Assembly (NCBI GenBank): GCA_028829895.1
Contig: JALGAQ010000009.1
Location: 2,666,001 to 2,730,000, forward strand
Direction of reading: 5' to 3'
Length of the DNA: 64,000 nucleotides
Source of the DNA: Sinotaia quadrata
Lineage: Eukaryota > Mollusca > Gastropoda > Architaenioglossa > Viviparidae
Shown here: piece after piece, positions 23,060-33,234 of the stretch
Layout of the letters: every line of letters starts with the position of its first letter
Numbering within the stretch: the stretch's first letter is position 1
Translations under genes and position numbers: made by a program
The notes under the pieces: generated by a model
What the model saw: only the letters and a program-made list of their open reading frames with translations
The model's database searches: none
What the model was told of the DNA's origin: nothing

Positions 23060-24545
23060 CCTTTTCTGTTAGAGGTCATCTAAAGCAGTTGTGATTTCGG
23101 GTTTCGCGTCAGCGAATTTACTGCCAATATCTTCTAACATTTCTTTGGGCCAAACCCACTGTGCGATGGATATAGTGAGCGCAATGATAAAAGAATCTGT
23201 GGTTAGGGAGTGGGCTATTTCAAAGTGCAACACGCGCCTTTGTAGACACGTGAACAAGCATCCATATTGCTTTCTAGGCATCTGCCGCGTTTCACTGCCG
23301 TGAGTCCTATGTAGTCAATGCACACTCGCTTAAATGGATGCCACCCTTTCTGCTTTGTCAACGCTGGTAAATGCGCCATGATATACTGTGTCGACGGGGT
23401 TTGCCACCTGCGACACACGAAACAAGCTCCGAACACTCGTTTGAATGCAGCATGAACCTGTATGCAATACTGTTTGTGGATCGCAGCTAGTACTTGCGCG
23501 CACCCAGATTCTCCTTCCATCAAGTGGTATTGTCGAATTAGCAGCTCTGTAACATGACGGATCTTCGTCAGGATTATTAAGTGAATACAGGAGAAGGTGC
23601 GTTCAGCATAATGTAGTCTGCAACCGACGCGGAAAATACCGGGTTTAAGCCATCAAGCTTCACAATGGTACGTCTGTTTTCGGGATGCGCCACTGAAGTA
23701 AGCGCAGACGTTTCTTCTGGGTACGACTGCATTTATTATCTTTGCGTCAATCAGGTCAATCTTTGAATCCCTCAGTTCACCTTAATTGGGTAAGCCTGGA
23801 TTCGGGCACCCGTTTGGATTTTCAGAAACGGCTATTCACAGGAAGACCTTAAACACTGCAAACCATAAAAGTGCCTTTAGCGCCTTTGTCCAATCTGAGT
23901 AATGTTCCGCTACCCGCAGGATACCGAAGCTGCTTGTTATGACATTGAACGCCGCCGGATCCACTTTTCATTCTGGCTCCCATGCAGGTGTCTAGACTCG
24001 TTTAGGTGCGGGTCAGTTATTTTCATTATGTCACAGGAAATGTAGGCCTTTGAACCATTCAGCCATCGTCTGCTGTGACGTTTTTCCTCTTGAAACTGAG
24101 TCGGCTGGATTTTGTTCCGACCTCACATGTCACCACTGTTCTGGTCTGGATAGTTCGTGAAAAATGGCCAAGCGATTGTCGAAGTGCTGTAATGTTCAGT
24201 TGTGTTCGCGATATAACACAATGCGATCGTTGAATCAGTCCAAAAATTAGTCTTAAAATTCGATATATTCATTTCTTCCTGCATGAATTTGGCTAACCTA
24301 GCTGCATTTAACTCCAATCCTTGTATCGTGACGATTTTCAGAGGAGTCACTCTTGACTTAGGAGTCACTAGCGCACCATGGATTCGATCCCTTCCTTTAT
24401 ACCGAATGTATATCATTGTACCGTATCCAGTCTCCGATGCGTCGTTGAACACACGTAACTGAGTTTCTTCAGTATCGATCGTTTCTTGTCCGGCTGAAGA
24501 GAAATAAGCGACCTGCAGCCAAGGTGAAAGCACATAGGCTCGTCG
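23060..24545 (-). pseudogene. BEL/Pao F1: RNase H and integrase fragment
   Basis: Reading leftward, 24533-24123 is RNase H: RVFNDASETGYGTMIYI, LVTPKSRVTPLK, IQGLELNAARL and FWTDSTIALCYI (all catalytic acids present). At 24120-24060 a frame change gives the 'RSEQNPAD' equivalent. At 23523-23215 comes the integrase zinc domain (RVFGACFVCRRWQTPS) and VCIDYIGL at the first core aspartate. At 23281-23069 are RVLHFEIAHSLTTDSFIIAL and the second core aspartate region. It lies upstream of the LTR at 22191-22615, as expected for the 3' half of a - strand element. At about 24545 it meets a + strand gag head to head. Confidence 0.82.
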
Positions 24546-24569
24546 AGTCTCTGAAAGTACCGATCAGCC

Positions 24570-25190
24570 TGAAATCAAAGTCAATGAAGTCCTGAGACAC
24601 CAAAATAGAGGTGATTCACCTCGTCTAGCTTTTCCGCAGTTCGACGGAAACCTCAAGCATTATTGTAAGTTTATTCAACAGTTTCAATACTTAGTTGAGT
24701 AAAGAGTATCCGACAAGGGGCTTGACTGATTTATTTGATGAATCAGTGCATTGGCAAACCCGTGGAGCAATCTCTGAATTCTTTGTGAGTGACCTGGAGA
24801 GGGACTACACCATGGCTAAGGAAATCCTTAGGGACCCGCTTGGTATGGACAATATGATAATCACAGCCATAGCAGAAGATCTATTTAAGGGACTGAAAAT
24901 GACTCATGACGACGCAGAATCGTTGAACGGGATGGCAATAGGCATAGGCATATACCAACTGGCGCATCAGCAGATTAATCGTGAATCTGAGCTGAACACC
25001 AGAGCTAACCTAGGACGCGTTGCATACACTCTACCCGAAGATTTTAGGTGCATCTGGGCAAGATTGGCCGCCGGAAATGCAAACGAAGGAGAACATCTGA
25101 ATTTCTCAGACCTCTGTTTATTCGTTCAGAAAGAGGCACGGGTTAGAAATGGGCCTTTTGGTAAATTCCTGACAACAAGAAGGCTTTAAC
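24570..25190 (+). CDS. BEL/Pao F1: gag (partial)
   Basis: Starts within gag at RLAFPQFDGNLKHY (the conserved 'FDGxxxxYxxF' core of BEL/Pao gag, here followed by an in-frame stop near 24700). The open frame 24695-25189 continues with IAEDLFKGLKMTHDDAES, NTRANLGRVAYTLPEDF, and FSDLCLFVQKEARVRNGPFG. Gag forms the particle in which reverse transcription takes place. The N-terminus and the CCHC zinc knuckles are missing or out of frame. Confidence 0.82.
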
Positions 25191-25259
25191 GATGCTATCA
25201 GCCTCGGAAAACCCGAAAACCCAAAGACAAGACGTTTTATTGAACAAAAGCAGAAGGGA

Positions 25260-25560
25260 GTCTGTTTTAAACCAAAGGTGTAATGCGAGCAGAGTGTGGA
25301 ACGATTAAGCAAGAGCCACCGGCTTCACGCTTAAGCATAAATCTGACCAACCTCGAATGTTCGAAGAAGCATATCATAAAGTATGCTCTTATTGGTGATA
25401 AGGTGGTAAGTACTATTATTATTTCATTGGAAGTGATTGAATTTTTACCATCACTGATGAAAAATCGGTCAGTTTGAAGAAGAATATGTTGACTGTTACT
25501 AGGGTTAGTGATCATGAGTTTTCTTGCAAACCAGCGAATTTACCCGTTCCGTATTTGGAT
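25260..25560 (+). pseudogene. F1 protease-region remnant
   Basis: The sequence is colinear with 62200-62420 (reverse strand), where it follows gag and the zinc knuckle. Shared phrases include a segment for 'ECSKKHIIKYALIGDKV' and GTTAGTGATCATGAG-like DNA. The residues after YALIGD stand where BEL/Pao proteases have their catalytic D-(S/T)-G, but the motif is not intact. Only about 0.5 kb separates this from the 3' LTR, so RT to integrase is missing. Confidence 0.45.
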
Positions 25561-26095
25561 AATCGAAATCCAGCCAAGGATTGAATGATTAGTTAACTCG
25601 TCAAAACGGCAGACGATCCTGTGAAAGCTACGATAAGTGGACAAGAGATGTCAAACTTTGTTCTCACACTCTGCTTTACATCTTAATAAATGATTCAGCG
25701 AAGGACTGTAAGCCATGTCGAATGGCTCTCAATCCTGTAGCTACCGTGCAGTGCAAATAGCCTGCCTTCTTTGATTCGGTTTTCAGTAAAAGTGCCAATA
25801 ATTTACAAAAGTTAAACCTCGGATATTTTCAAATAACTGCTGCCTTTATTAGAATTGTATATCCTCCGGTTTGAAGATGTATGTCCTATTTATAAATTGA
25901 ATATTTGATAACATAGAATCTCATTTTGGTTGCGCGAACCTACAGGTTTGGCGTGATAAAGAGTCGAAGATCAAATAGAGGACGCTTGGTTAAGATAAGG
26001 CTGTAAGTAGTTATAGTTTGTTGATGGTTAATTAAAGTGACATGAACTATGGTCCCATGGGGGAGGGTAGAAATCATGATCGATTTGGGAGGAGG

Positions 26096-26479
26096 TGGAG
26101 AAGAATCCTGATTCATTCCCTATCCATCCTACGACAATCCAAAACCCTGTGATTATCATTGATCATTGCCCCTTGTTTTAATGTTTCTTTACGTTGCTAC
26201 TCCTTGCTAATTATAATTTGTACCATGTGACTAACGGCCGTCAAGAGAGTCTGCTTCTGAGGTAACTCATTTTACGTAACTTATTCCGTAGACAATCACT
26301 TTACAGTGTATAATTTTTTGTTTTAGATATTTCCACGATGACGCTAGTTGTTTTGCCCTATTTGCGTGAACCCTCGCATCAATTGTTCTGATCGAATAAG
26401 AATCCTTCTTGACCCGGACTAGCGTATCTCTCTAGGTTCATTCAATTCTTGAGGATCCATTCAACGAATTTGAGTTACA
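26096..26479 (+). repeat. F1 LTR (+ orientation), internally deleted
   Basis: TGGAGAAGAATCC... to ...GAGTTACA. It lacks roughly 50 bp around 26377, including the TAGAATCGCATAAA box, that are present in the copy at 22191-22615. It is preceded by the F1 3' internal end (26035-26095). Confidence 0.75.
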
Positions 26480-26539
26480 TGGTATCCTTGGGCCCTTGTA
26501 TTCGCACCGGAAGAACGCCTAAGCCTACAGCTTCTGTTT

Positions 26540-27900
26540 CTCGAGTTTTCGCTTATATATACTCCTCTTGGTATCTGTATGAATTACCGGCGACACAGTG
26601 CAGTGTGTAGTGATCGTGATTCTCACGCACGACATTACCAGAAGGTTTTTCGCTCGTGCGGCTTCGGCTTTCTGACGTAGACAATTTCGGCGAACCACCT
26701 TCGAAAGCTGATGTATTGATAGTAGGTAGCATATTTACCACTCGATACTTTCTGTGTTACCTCTCGTCGAGTATTGTTTTCCTTCTACTTCAGCCTTAAT
26801 AGGTTTGGTATTAAAACGTCTTGCGTTCCCTTGAATATCATCTCTTCTCTCCGTCGCATTTAGGGTTTCTATAAATTTACAAAGGCACCGCGTCTGACGC
26901 TTGCTTCTTTTTTAACAATCGCGTAGTGGTCCGAGAATTTCACGTCCTTGTTTTCGTGTAAACTTTCAGCGGCCAATCTTGTCCAGATTCGCCTAAGGTC
27001 ATCTGTCAGAGTGCACACAATACGCTCTAGGTTAGCTACTGTGTTCAGTTCGTCTTCACTCCTATTCTGTTGAAGAGCTAGTTATAAGTTACGAATACGT
27101 CTGGCCAACTCATTTAAAGATTCCACATCGTCATGAGCTTTTTCAATCCCCTTAAATAGATCTTCTAGTATGGCTGTAGTGACGTTGTTATCCCTACAAA
27201 ACGTATTCTAAAGGATGTTTTTCGCAATAACTTAGTCGCTCTCTGGGTCAGAACCAAATAATTCGGAGATGGCTTCACGCGCCTGTCCTGCACACTGATT
27301 AATTAAGTGCATCAACCTTTGTGCGTTATCCAATAATGTGTGTTCGATCAAATACTGGAATTGCTCTATGAACTTCCAATAATGTAGCGGATTTCCGTCG
27401 AACTGTAGGAGATCTAAGCGAGGAGTATTACCTCTTTAATGGCTGGGGGAACGGAAGTTTGAGAGTAACATTGGTCACTGAATCGTGTAACTTTATAGGC
27501 GCCTGAGCTCTTCAATGACTTTCACTTCAGGCGGTTTGACAGATTTAGAGAATTAATGAGCGCTATGTGTTTGTTCTTTAACTGCCACTTTTTCTTCTCT
27601 TCTGTCGCAGGTATTAGAGCAATGCTTACGATTCTTCTTCTCATTAACTCAAACATTCATAAGGATGGCTTTGCCATGCGTTTCCTGCCGTGCGTTCGTC
27701 GGTTTCGTCGACCGGTCTGCTTAATTCAAGTACTCTGGATAAGATTTATGAAAGTATTCATCGCCATCACTTAAAACTTCACCGGTATTTAAGCAATAAG
27801 AGCTTTGAGCAACATTACCGGCGTTAACTTTATCTAGCTTATGACATGAACTAGCCATAAAACTAGGGCGATAGAAATGGAAGCTTGCCGAGTCATCTTA
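26540..27900 (-). pseudogene. BEL/Pao F1: gag, - strand, many lesions
   Basis: On the - strand the DNA at 27180-27080 encodes an EDLFKGIEKAHDDVESLNE-like stretch. At 27060-26950 it gives the 'NTVANLERIVCTL...DLRRIWTRLAAE' segment, at 27430-27330 LLQFDGNPLHYWKFIEQFQ, and at 27300-27240 CAGQAREAISELFGSDPE. This is the same gag core as at 24.6 and 63 kb. No long open frame survives. The 5' LTR of the same element is at 28078-28454. Confidence 0.7.
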
Positions 27901-28077
27901 GTCGTTTTATCGTGATCCATCAGTCCATTATAACTGCTGTTCATAGAGGTCATCCCATTTGGTCGTTCACAAGCCGAATTTGCTCATTCAAACAACGGTT
28001 TGGATGCAAATCACGGTTTCTGAACATCGCCGGAGTTGTTGGCTTCGTGTATTGGTCGTGATCGTGCCTTCGATAGT

Positions 28078-28454
28078 TGTAACTGATATCCGTTGATAAG
28101 CGCCTGAGGATTTCAATGAACCTGGAGAGATACGCAAGTCGAAGTCAAAAAGAATACGTTTATTCTGTCGGAACAATTTATGCGATTCGAATGATGACCA
28201 ATAATAAATATATATACATTATCTTGAAGGTTCATGCAAATAGTGGCAAATCACCTGCCACAGAAAGAGGAAATGTCTGCAAGAGAGCAATTATTGGCTG
28301 TAATTAATTGTCAAGTAGGTCACACGGTACGAATTATACTGAAAAAACTGAGGCAACGTAAAAAAACATTAAAACAGGGGGTAGTGTTCAGTGCGAATCA
28401 CATGGTTTGGGGTTGTGTTAGGATAGATAATGAATAAATCACGATTCTTCTACA
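28078..28454 (-). repeat. F1 LTR (5' LTR of a - strand element)
   Basis: On the + strand TGTAACTGATATCCGTTG... to ...CGATTCTTCTACA, 377 bp, the reverse of a TGTAGAAGAAT...CAGTTACA LTR. It contains TTTATGCGATTC at about 28170. Gag of the same orientation lies to its left (26540-27900). Confidence 0.82.
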
Positions 28455-28969
28455 AATTTTGCGGTAGTAAATCATTCAATAAATTTTAATGCCCACCATT
28501 GTGTTCATTATAATATGGTTGAAATAAGAGAAAAGCATTTATTTAATGACGGAAAAATTGAAGACTGGAAGTATACTTATAAAGACATTTCCATGTGAGC
28601 TTCCTGTGACAATTCGACTCTCTTTGTACTATGAACAGACAAAGATAGACACAGCCTCCATTTACCTTGGAAAACCACTATATCCGGCCTTGTTTACAGT
28701 TTTGAATTAAGCTAATCTGCAGTCTTATTGAGGATTTTGGAGTACATAGGAAAAAGTCTTACCCGTTGAAAGTACTAACCATTTTGGAAGATGTTAAATA
28801 ACACTGTTTTCAAACTTTCCATTGTACATCCAATGCAACAGGTTATACAAGGTGACGTTCATTATGAATTTTTGTGTCTGTGACTATGTTGCTCTAAAAA
28901 AATGTAGTTGGTTATTAATTGAAATCTACACGGATATAAGTAATAAGACCACTGCAAGAAACCTTATCT

Positions 28970-29375
28970 AAATGAAGTTTCTTCTGCGCATGCAGGTAAT
29001 GTAAAACCGGATATATGCACCAAAATTGATATTGACGAAGGGCCAAGTTCCTCGAAAGACGATTTATGCGATTCTAATAAACAAAACAATAACTCGGTAG
29101 GTACAGAAAACTCAAAGGTTCAAATGCACACTCCTAAAAAGTATTATAGGCTGGGTTGCTTTCTTGTAACAGATACAACTTCAAACAGTTAATAAAACAG
29201 AATGTTTGACAAGGTGTCAGTTGCGCCCTACACCAGTACCAGTCCCACTTCAACAAAACGACCAAGATAATTATGTAATAAAACGAGGGTAGGGAGCGGC
29301 AAACAAAAACAAGTCAATGGGTGCGGATGCCAGCACATGCTGTTGGGGTTTGCACAGGAAAACTTCCCTATAACC
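28970..29375 (-). repeat. decayed F2-like LTR
   Basis: Colinear with the LTR at 53838-54266. Common blocks are GCAGGTAAT, TTTATGCGATTCTAATAAA, CTCAAAGGTT and TAAAACGA, ending near GGAAAACTTCCCTATA. No coding remnant is attached, so it is a solo or stranded LTR. Confidence 0.6.
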
Positions 29376-29652
29376 CTCATTGGCACAAATGTATATTAAG
29401 TTTCTCGTTTTACATCTACCTTACCTATATATCTTTTCTTCCCAAAATTTTTTCAATATAATTGTTTTATTTTACTGCTACTATAAAAATTTATTTCACA
29501 GTGAATTACCGAAGAGGCAAACAACAATCCAACATGGACACGAAAAAATCGCGGTGGGAAAATAAAACAATATGCGTCAAAAAGTGTGTGTATCGCGCAT
29601 GTAAATATCATAAGTTTGTAGTGACCCACGCATTGTAGTAATGCAGATATAT

Positions 29653-30223
29653 CCTAGGTGTCTTCGACTGAAGCTACATTGTTGAAGCGACTTTGAGCTT
29701 CTCCCGTACAGACATTTTTTGTACGACACGACGATTTGATGATGCTCCATTCGCTCAATTCATAACCCAATCGAGTCATATGTGTCTTGATTCAGGCGTT
29801 CACTTCCGGCTTGTCGTACTTCGCAATCTTCACTTACCAGGCAGATTGGATCAGTCCCGGATCGCATAATGTGACATCCAAAGTGAAAGCAGATCCACAC
29901 TTGACCACGATTAAGTCTGCTTTACAGTAGCTGGTCTTGAGTGGAATCCGGGGCTCGTAAAGGGCGTCCATTCTGTTACGCTCCAACTGAAGAAGAATCA
30001 GTTTACACACGTCGTTGTGCCGCTTACATCGACAATCGTGAGTTAAAGCACAGTTTTGCAATATATGGCTGAGACTTTCTGGCTTGCCACAATGCCCACG
30101 GCACATGATATCATCTTTGTTCCATCCCCATCGAGCTTGTCGTACTTTTGTTTTCAAAAGACCGCATCGCAACTGGGTCATGCAAACATGCAACCCTGGA
30201 AACAGTCGAGAGTTCTCCAACAT
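29653..30223 (-). pseudogene. R2-clade LINE: C-terminal CCHC and restriction-like endonuclease
   Basis: The frame begins around GLHVCMTQLRCGLLKTK and carries the R2-type knuckle CRGHCGKPESLSHILQNC (C-x3-C-x8-H-x4-C), then CKRHNDVCKLI. After this comes the endonuclease core, with a KADLIVVKCGSAFTLDVTL stretch equivalent to the family's PD...(D/E) active site, where PD is here AD. The frame continues through two stops, a TAA at 29831-29833 and a TGA near 29780, as KIAKYDKPEVNA and THMTRLGYELSEWSII before a final TAG near 29653. The endonuclease nicks target DNA to prime reverse transcription. The stops and the missing P make this copy inactive. Confidence 0.8.
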
Positions 30224-30272
30224 CCAAGAGCTGGAATCTGGGCATTGCTTGAGAGGTCGAAGGAGAGCACCG

Positions 30273-31154
30273 TCAATTTATGAATACAGCTCGTACTCCC
30301 AAGCAGTGTTCACATCCTTGCGTAGAACTGTCCTTTGTTTCCAGATTGAGACTGCGGCCTGTGCAATTTTCCATGATGAGGCAACGCATGTGGTGGTGGC
30401 TGCCCAGAGCAGTAGTGGCGATGGAGATGTACACAGACGATTCAGGCGTTACGAACGTCGATGAATGCGTCAATCGTAGTCCCCCGGAGCTAACTGGTGC
30501 ATGAAAATATGAAACGGGAGTTTGCTTCAGGACCCGAAGCCACTTCCGAACATACTGGCGGGTAATTTTATCCAGCGCTTGTAGGGTCTTCTTGTGGACT
30601 ACTCCCGGATACAGTGAATGCAGTAGTTTGGGGAGTGCGTTCTGTCGTAGCATGTTCATACGCCGTTGAGGCTTGAGTGGCGCAGATGACAGTTTGTCCA
30701 AAAAGGATTGAAGAGTTGCATGAAAATTCATGGGCGCCTTTCCATGTGGGGTGAAGTCAATTCCCAAGTAACGAAAACAATCCTTCACTCCCAAAGGATC
30801 AATTGTGCCGTCTTCAAATCTCAGTTTTTCTGGTTCGACAGCTGTCAACTGTCTGGACTTGTTAGTCACAAGGTTGATCAAGTGACTTTTGGACTGGTTT
30901 ATACTGAGCCCTGCAAGAGTGGCGGCAGACCTCATCTTCGACACCTTGTGCTGCAAATCATTCAAACGTCCGGCGAACAACAGCAAGTCGTCTGCATAGG
31001 CGATCGCGTCAACCGAATTATCTTCAAGCGGAAGGTTAATATTCGGGTCCGCCAGTTCCAGGATCTCGTCAAGGATCATGATGAGGAGCAGAGGAGGGAG
31101 TGGGTCTCTCTGACTCACTCCTCTGTTTGGACGGATAGTGGTTCCATTGGGCAT
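30273..31154 (-). CDS. R2-clade LINE: reverse transcriptase, C-terminal half
   Basis: 293-codon frame containing the RT palm motif GVSQRDPLPPLLLIMILDEI (family 'GVRQGDPLSP') and the catalytic AYADDLLLFA. Next come a thumb region with LSINQSKSHLI and FRYLGIDFTPHG, and then the linker PLKPQRRMNMLRQNALPKLL. It is separated from the N-terminal half by a frameshift in a run of G (about 31205-31214), and from the endonuclease by another near 30250. Confidence 0.88.
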   Translation of the reverse strand: MPNGTTIRPNRGVSQRDPLPPLLLIMILDEILELADPNINLPLEDNSVDAIAYADDLLLFAGRLNDLQHKVSKMRSAATLAGLSINQSKSHLINLVTNKSRQLTAVEPEKLRFEDGTIDPLGVKDCFRYLGIDFTPHGKAPMNFHATLQSFLDKLSSAPLKPQRRMNMLRQNALPKLLHSLYPGVVHKKTLQALDKITRQYVRKWLRVLKQTPVSYFHAPVSSGGLRLTHSSTFVTPESSVYISIATTALGSHHHMRCLIMENCTGRSLNLETKDSSTQGCEHCLGVRAVFIN

Positions 31155-31202
31155 GACGGTCGAAGCTGTTTGATATGAATTTGCGATGTAACTTTTCAGT
31201 AA

Positions 31203-32207
31203 CTAGGGGGGGGGGCCGAATGTAGTGGCAGCACGTAGGATGGTAGCATGAGAAACCGAGTCAAACGCCTTCGACAAATCAATACTCGCGATTGAAACTG
31301 GTTGGCATTGTAAATGTGCTCGCCGCAGTACAGCATGCAACACTGCTGTGGCTTCGAAACAGCCATCACGCTGCAGAAGAGCATATTGCCTCCCCAAGCG
31401 TTCAAAGCATCGGGTCCATCTTTGAGCCAGGATCTTATTAAGGCAACTTACAAAAACTGAGGCCACTGAGATTGGTTGATAATCCGATGGTGTCTCAGGA
31501 TTGTCAATCTTTGGAACAAATGTGAACCGAGCAACATTCAGGTGTGGAGGAATACATACGCATGCTAGTAGCAGGTTGACGTAAGCTGCGACGAATTGAA
31601 CTTTGCCTCTCAGCAAGTCTTCAGGCTTAATTCGGTCCATACCAGCTGCACTACCTTTCATTTCGTTCAAAGCCGCCAAAGTTTCTTCTAGACTGATCGG
31701 CTGCACGAGTTCATTCCTGGTTTCATGGAGTGTTCTCGGAGGACGATAGTCCGGATGAGCTTCTGCGGCCAGCTTAGCTTCCCAGTAACTATCAAAGCTA
31801 GGGTCTAATTCTGCAGGATTGGCTTCATAAGCCGTCCTCCATCGGCCATTGAGAACAGTGGTTGCTGCATCTTTATCACGCTGATGAAGTAGTGTCTGTA
31901 TATGTGCATACTGGGCACGGTTGGTAGCTGGACGGAAACGTTTTGACAACGCTCGTGACGGTTTGTATTTGTGCGGTAATACACGATGTGCATGAAGCTC
32001 TAACCTAAGTCGAAGAGTGGATTCATCAATTTCACCAGCAAGCACTGCCTGACATAGAGAAACCAAGTCTTCACTGCTAAGTTTAAGTTGTAGGCGGAAG
32101 TTAAACAGTTCAACTGCCGTCTCAATCAGCACTTTGTTCGAATGCAAGTCAACTGAGGTTGTTAGGAAAGTATCATCAGGCAAAGGTTGTGGATGGCAAT
32201 CTGTCAC
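31203..32207 (-). CDS. R2-clade LINE: RT N-terminal half and upstream linker
   Basis: In frame with the zinc-finger segment except for one TGA (32214-32216). It contains FRPATNRAQYAHIQTLLHQ and DPSFDSYWEAKLAA (the R2-specific pre-RT region). RT motifs follow: GSAAGMDRIKPEDLL, NVARFTFVPKIDNPETPSDY, QPISVASV and SIDLSKAFDSVSHATIL (catalytic D in 'SIDLSKAFD'). The frame breaks at the G run near 31210. R2 proteins bind their RNA and target through this region. Confidence 0.88.
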   Translation of the reverse strand: MTDCHPQPLPDDTFLTTSVDLHSNKVLIETAVELFNFRLQLKLSSEDLVSLCQAVLAGEIDESTLRLRLELHAHRVLPHKYKPSRALSKRFRPATNRAQYAHIQTLLHQRDKDAATTVLNGRWRTAYEANPAELDPSFDSYWEAKLAAEAHPDYRPPRTLHETRNELVQPISLEETLAALNEMKGSAAGMDRIKPEDLLRGKVQFVAAYVNLLLACVCIPPHLNVARFTFVPKIDNPETPSDYQPISVASVFVSCLNKILAQRWTRCFERLGRQYALLQRDGCFEATAVLHAVLRRAHLQCQPVSIASIDLSKAFDSVSHATILRAATTFGPPP

Positions 32208-32213
32208 AGGAGA

Positions 32214-32564
32214 TCATTGAACATCTACGACTTCAGGCATGACTGGGGCCGAACGTAGTGCTCGGCGTACCTGTTTGACGACTTGAAGCTTAGATGTATT
32301 ATACTCTTCAGGATGGCGACGCCTACGATGTTGAGTGAGATCAACCTTGGTGCCAAATGACGAAGCACATATATTGCAAACATGGGGCAATTGAGGATGG
32401 ATCACTGGTGGTACAGGCGGAATGACATCTGAATGCATGCGCGTCCGGTGCATAGTGAGTCCTGCTTTACTTCTGCATACACGTTCACACACTTCACATA
32501 TCACCAAATTGTTAGGGTTGGCAGCTTGGGACGAAGCAGGGGCTTCGTTTGTATAAGTTGGCAT
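32214..32564 (-). CDS. R2-clade LINE: N-terminal C2H2 zinc fingers
   Basis: ATG at 32562-32564. Two C2H2 fingers are present: CEVCERVCRSKAGLTMHRTRMH and, after a proline-rich spacer, CNICASSFGTKVDLTQHRRRRH. R2-clade elements carry one to three such fingers for DNA target recognition; two are visible here. No obvious Myb motif is seen. The next residues run in the same frame into the RT part after a TGA at 32214. There is no 28S rDNA on either side. Confidence 0.85.
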   Translation of the reverse strand: MPTYTNEAPASSQAANPNNLVICEVCERVCRSKAGLTMHRTRMHSDVIPPVPPVIHPQLPHVCNICASSFGTKVDLTQHRRRRHPEEYNTSKLQVVKQVRRALRSAPVMPEVVDVQ

Positions 32565-33234
32565 GATAACACAGCTGCCCAGACGGGACAGATGAAAACA
32601 ATCAGCTGGGCCGAATCAACACCAGAGCAATTCTCTGTCTCGTGGACCTTCCACAGGCGTTGACCACAAGAGATGTCCTTTACCTCCTGTGACGGTGGAA
32701 GACTGGATGCAACGACAAATTATGTGTGATATTGACGACAATTTCAAACGTTGAATGAAATTGTTTAAAAAGGAAAGAATGAAAATTTTCAGAAAAACTA
32801 TTTATACTGTTTACAAATTCTTTCAGACAGCACTTAGGAAGTTACATGTTTTCCAATATTACAAAAATAGAGTGTTCATTCACCATGCTGTTATACACTG
32901 TCGGTGATATTTCATAAATCAGCTGTTTGTCAAGGCCATGTAATTACTCCAGTTGAACATACCCGCTTATTTATTACCCGTGTAGGAATTACATGTAAAT
33001 GAGTTGGTGTTTTTTGGCATGTGGCCCAATGGAAGTCCACACCAACTATATATATTTGAATATATAAATGTATTCCAATGAACGTTATCCTAAACCACGA
33101 ATAAAGTCAACGCCTCAGATTATTTTCCATTAATTCATTTCTATTCTAGTTGAAGAAGAGGCTTCGAAAAATTTGTTCCATAACTGGAGTCAGTTGATTC
33201 CATCAATTGGTATACACTTTAAATGATATATAGT
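32565..33234. other. R2-like 5' UTR and spacer, no gene
   Basis: The first 150 bp or so may be the 5' UTR of the R2-clade element; the rest is AT-rich with nothing recognised. Confidence 0.4.

Noticed and set aside
29653..32564. R2 insertion as evidence of a 28S rDNA locus
   Set aside because: Neither flank looks like rRNA gene sequence.
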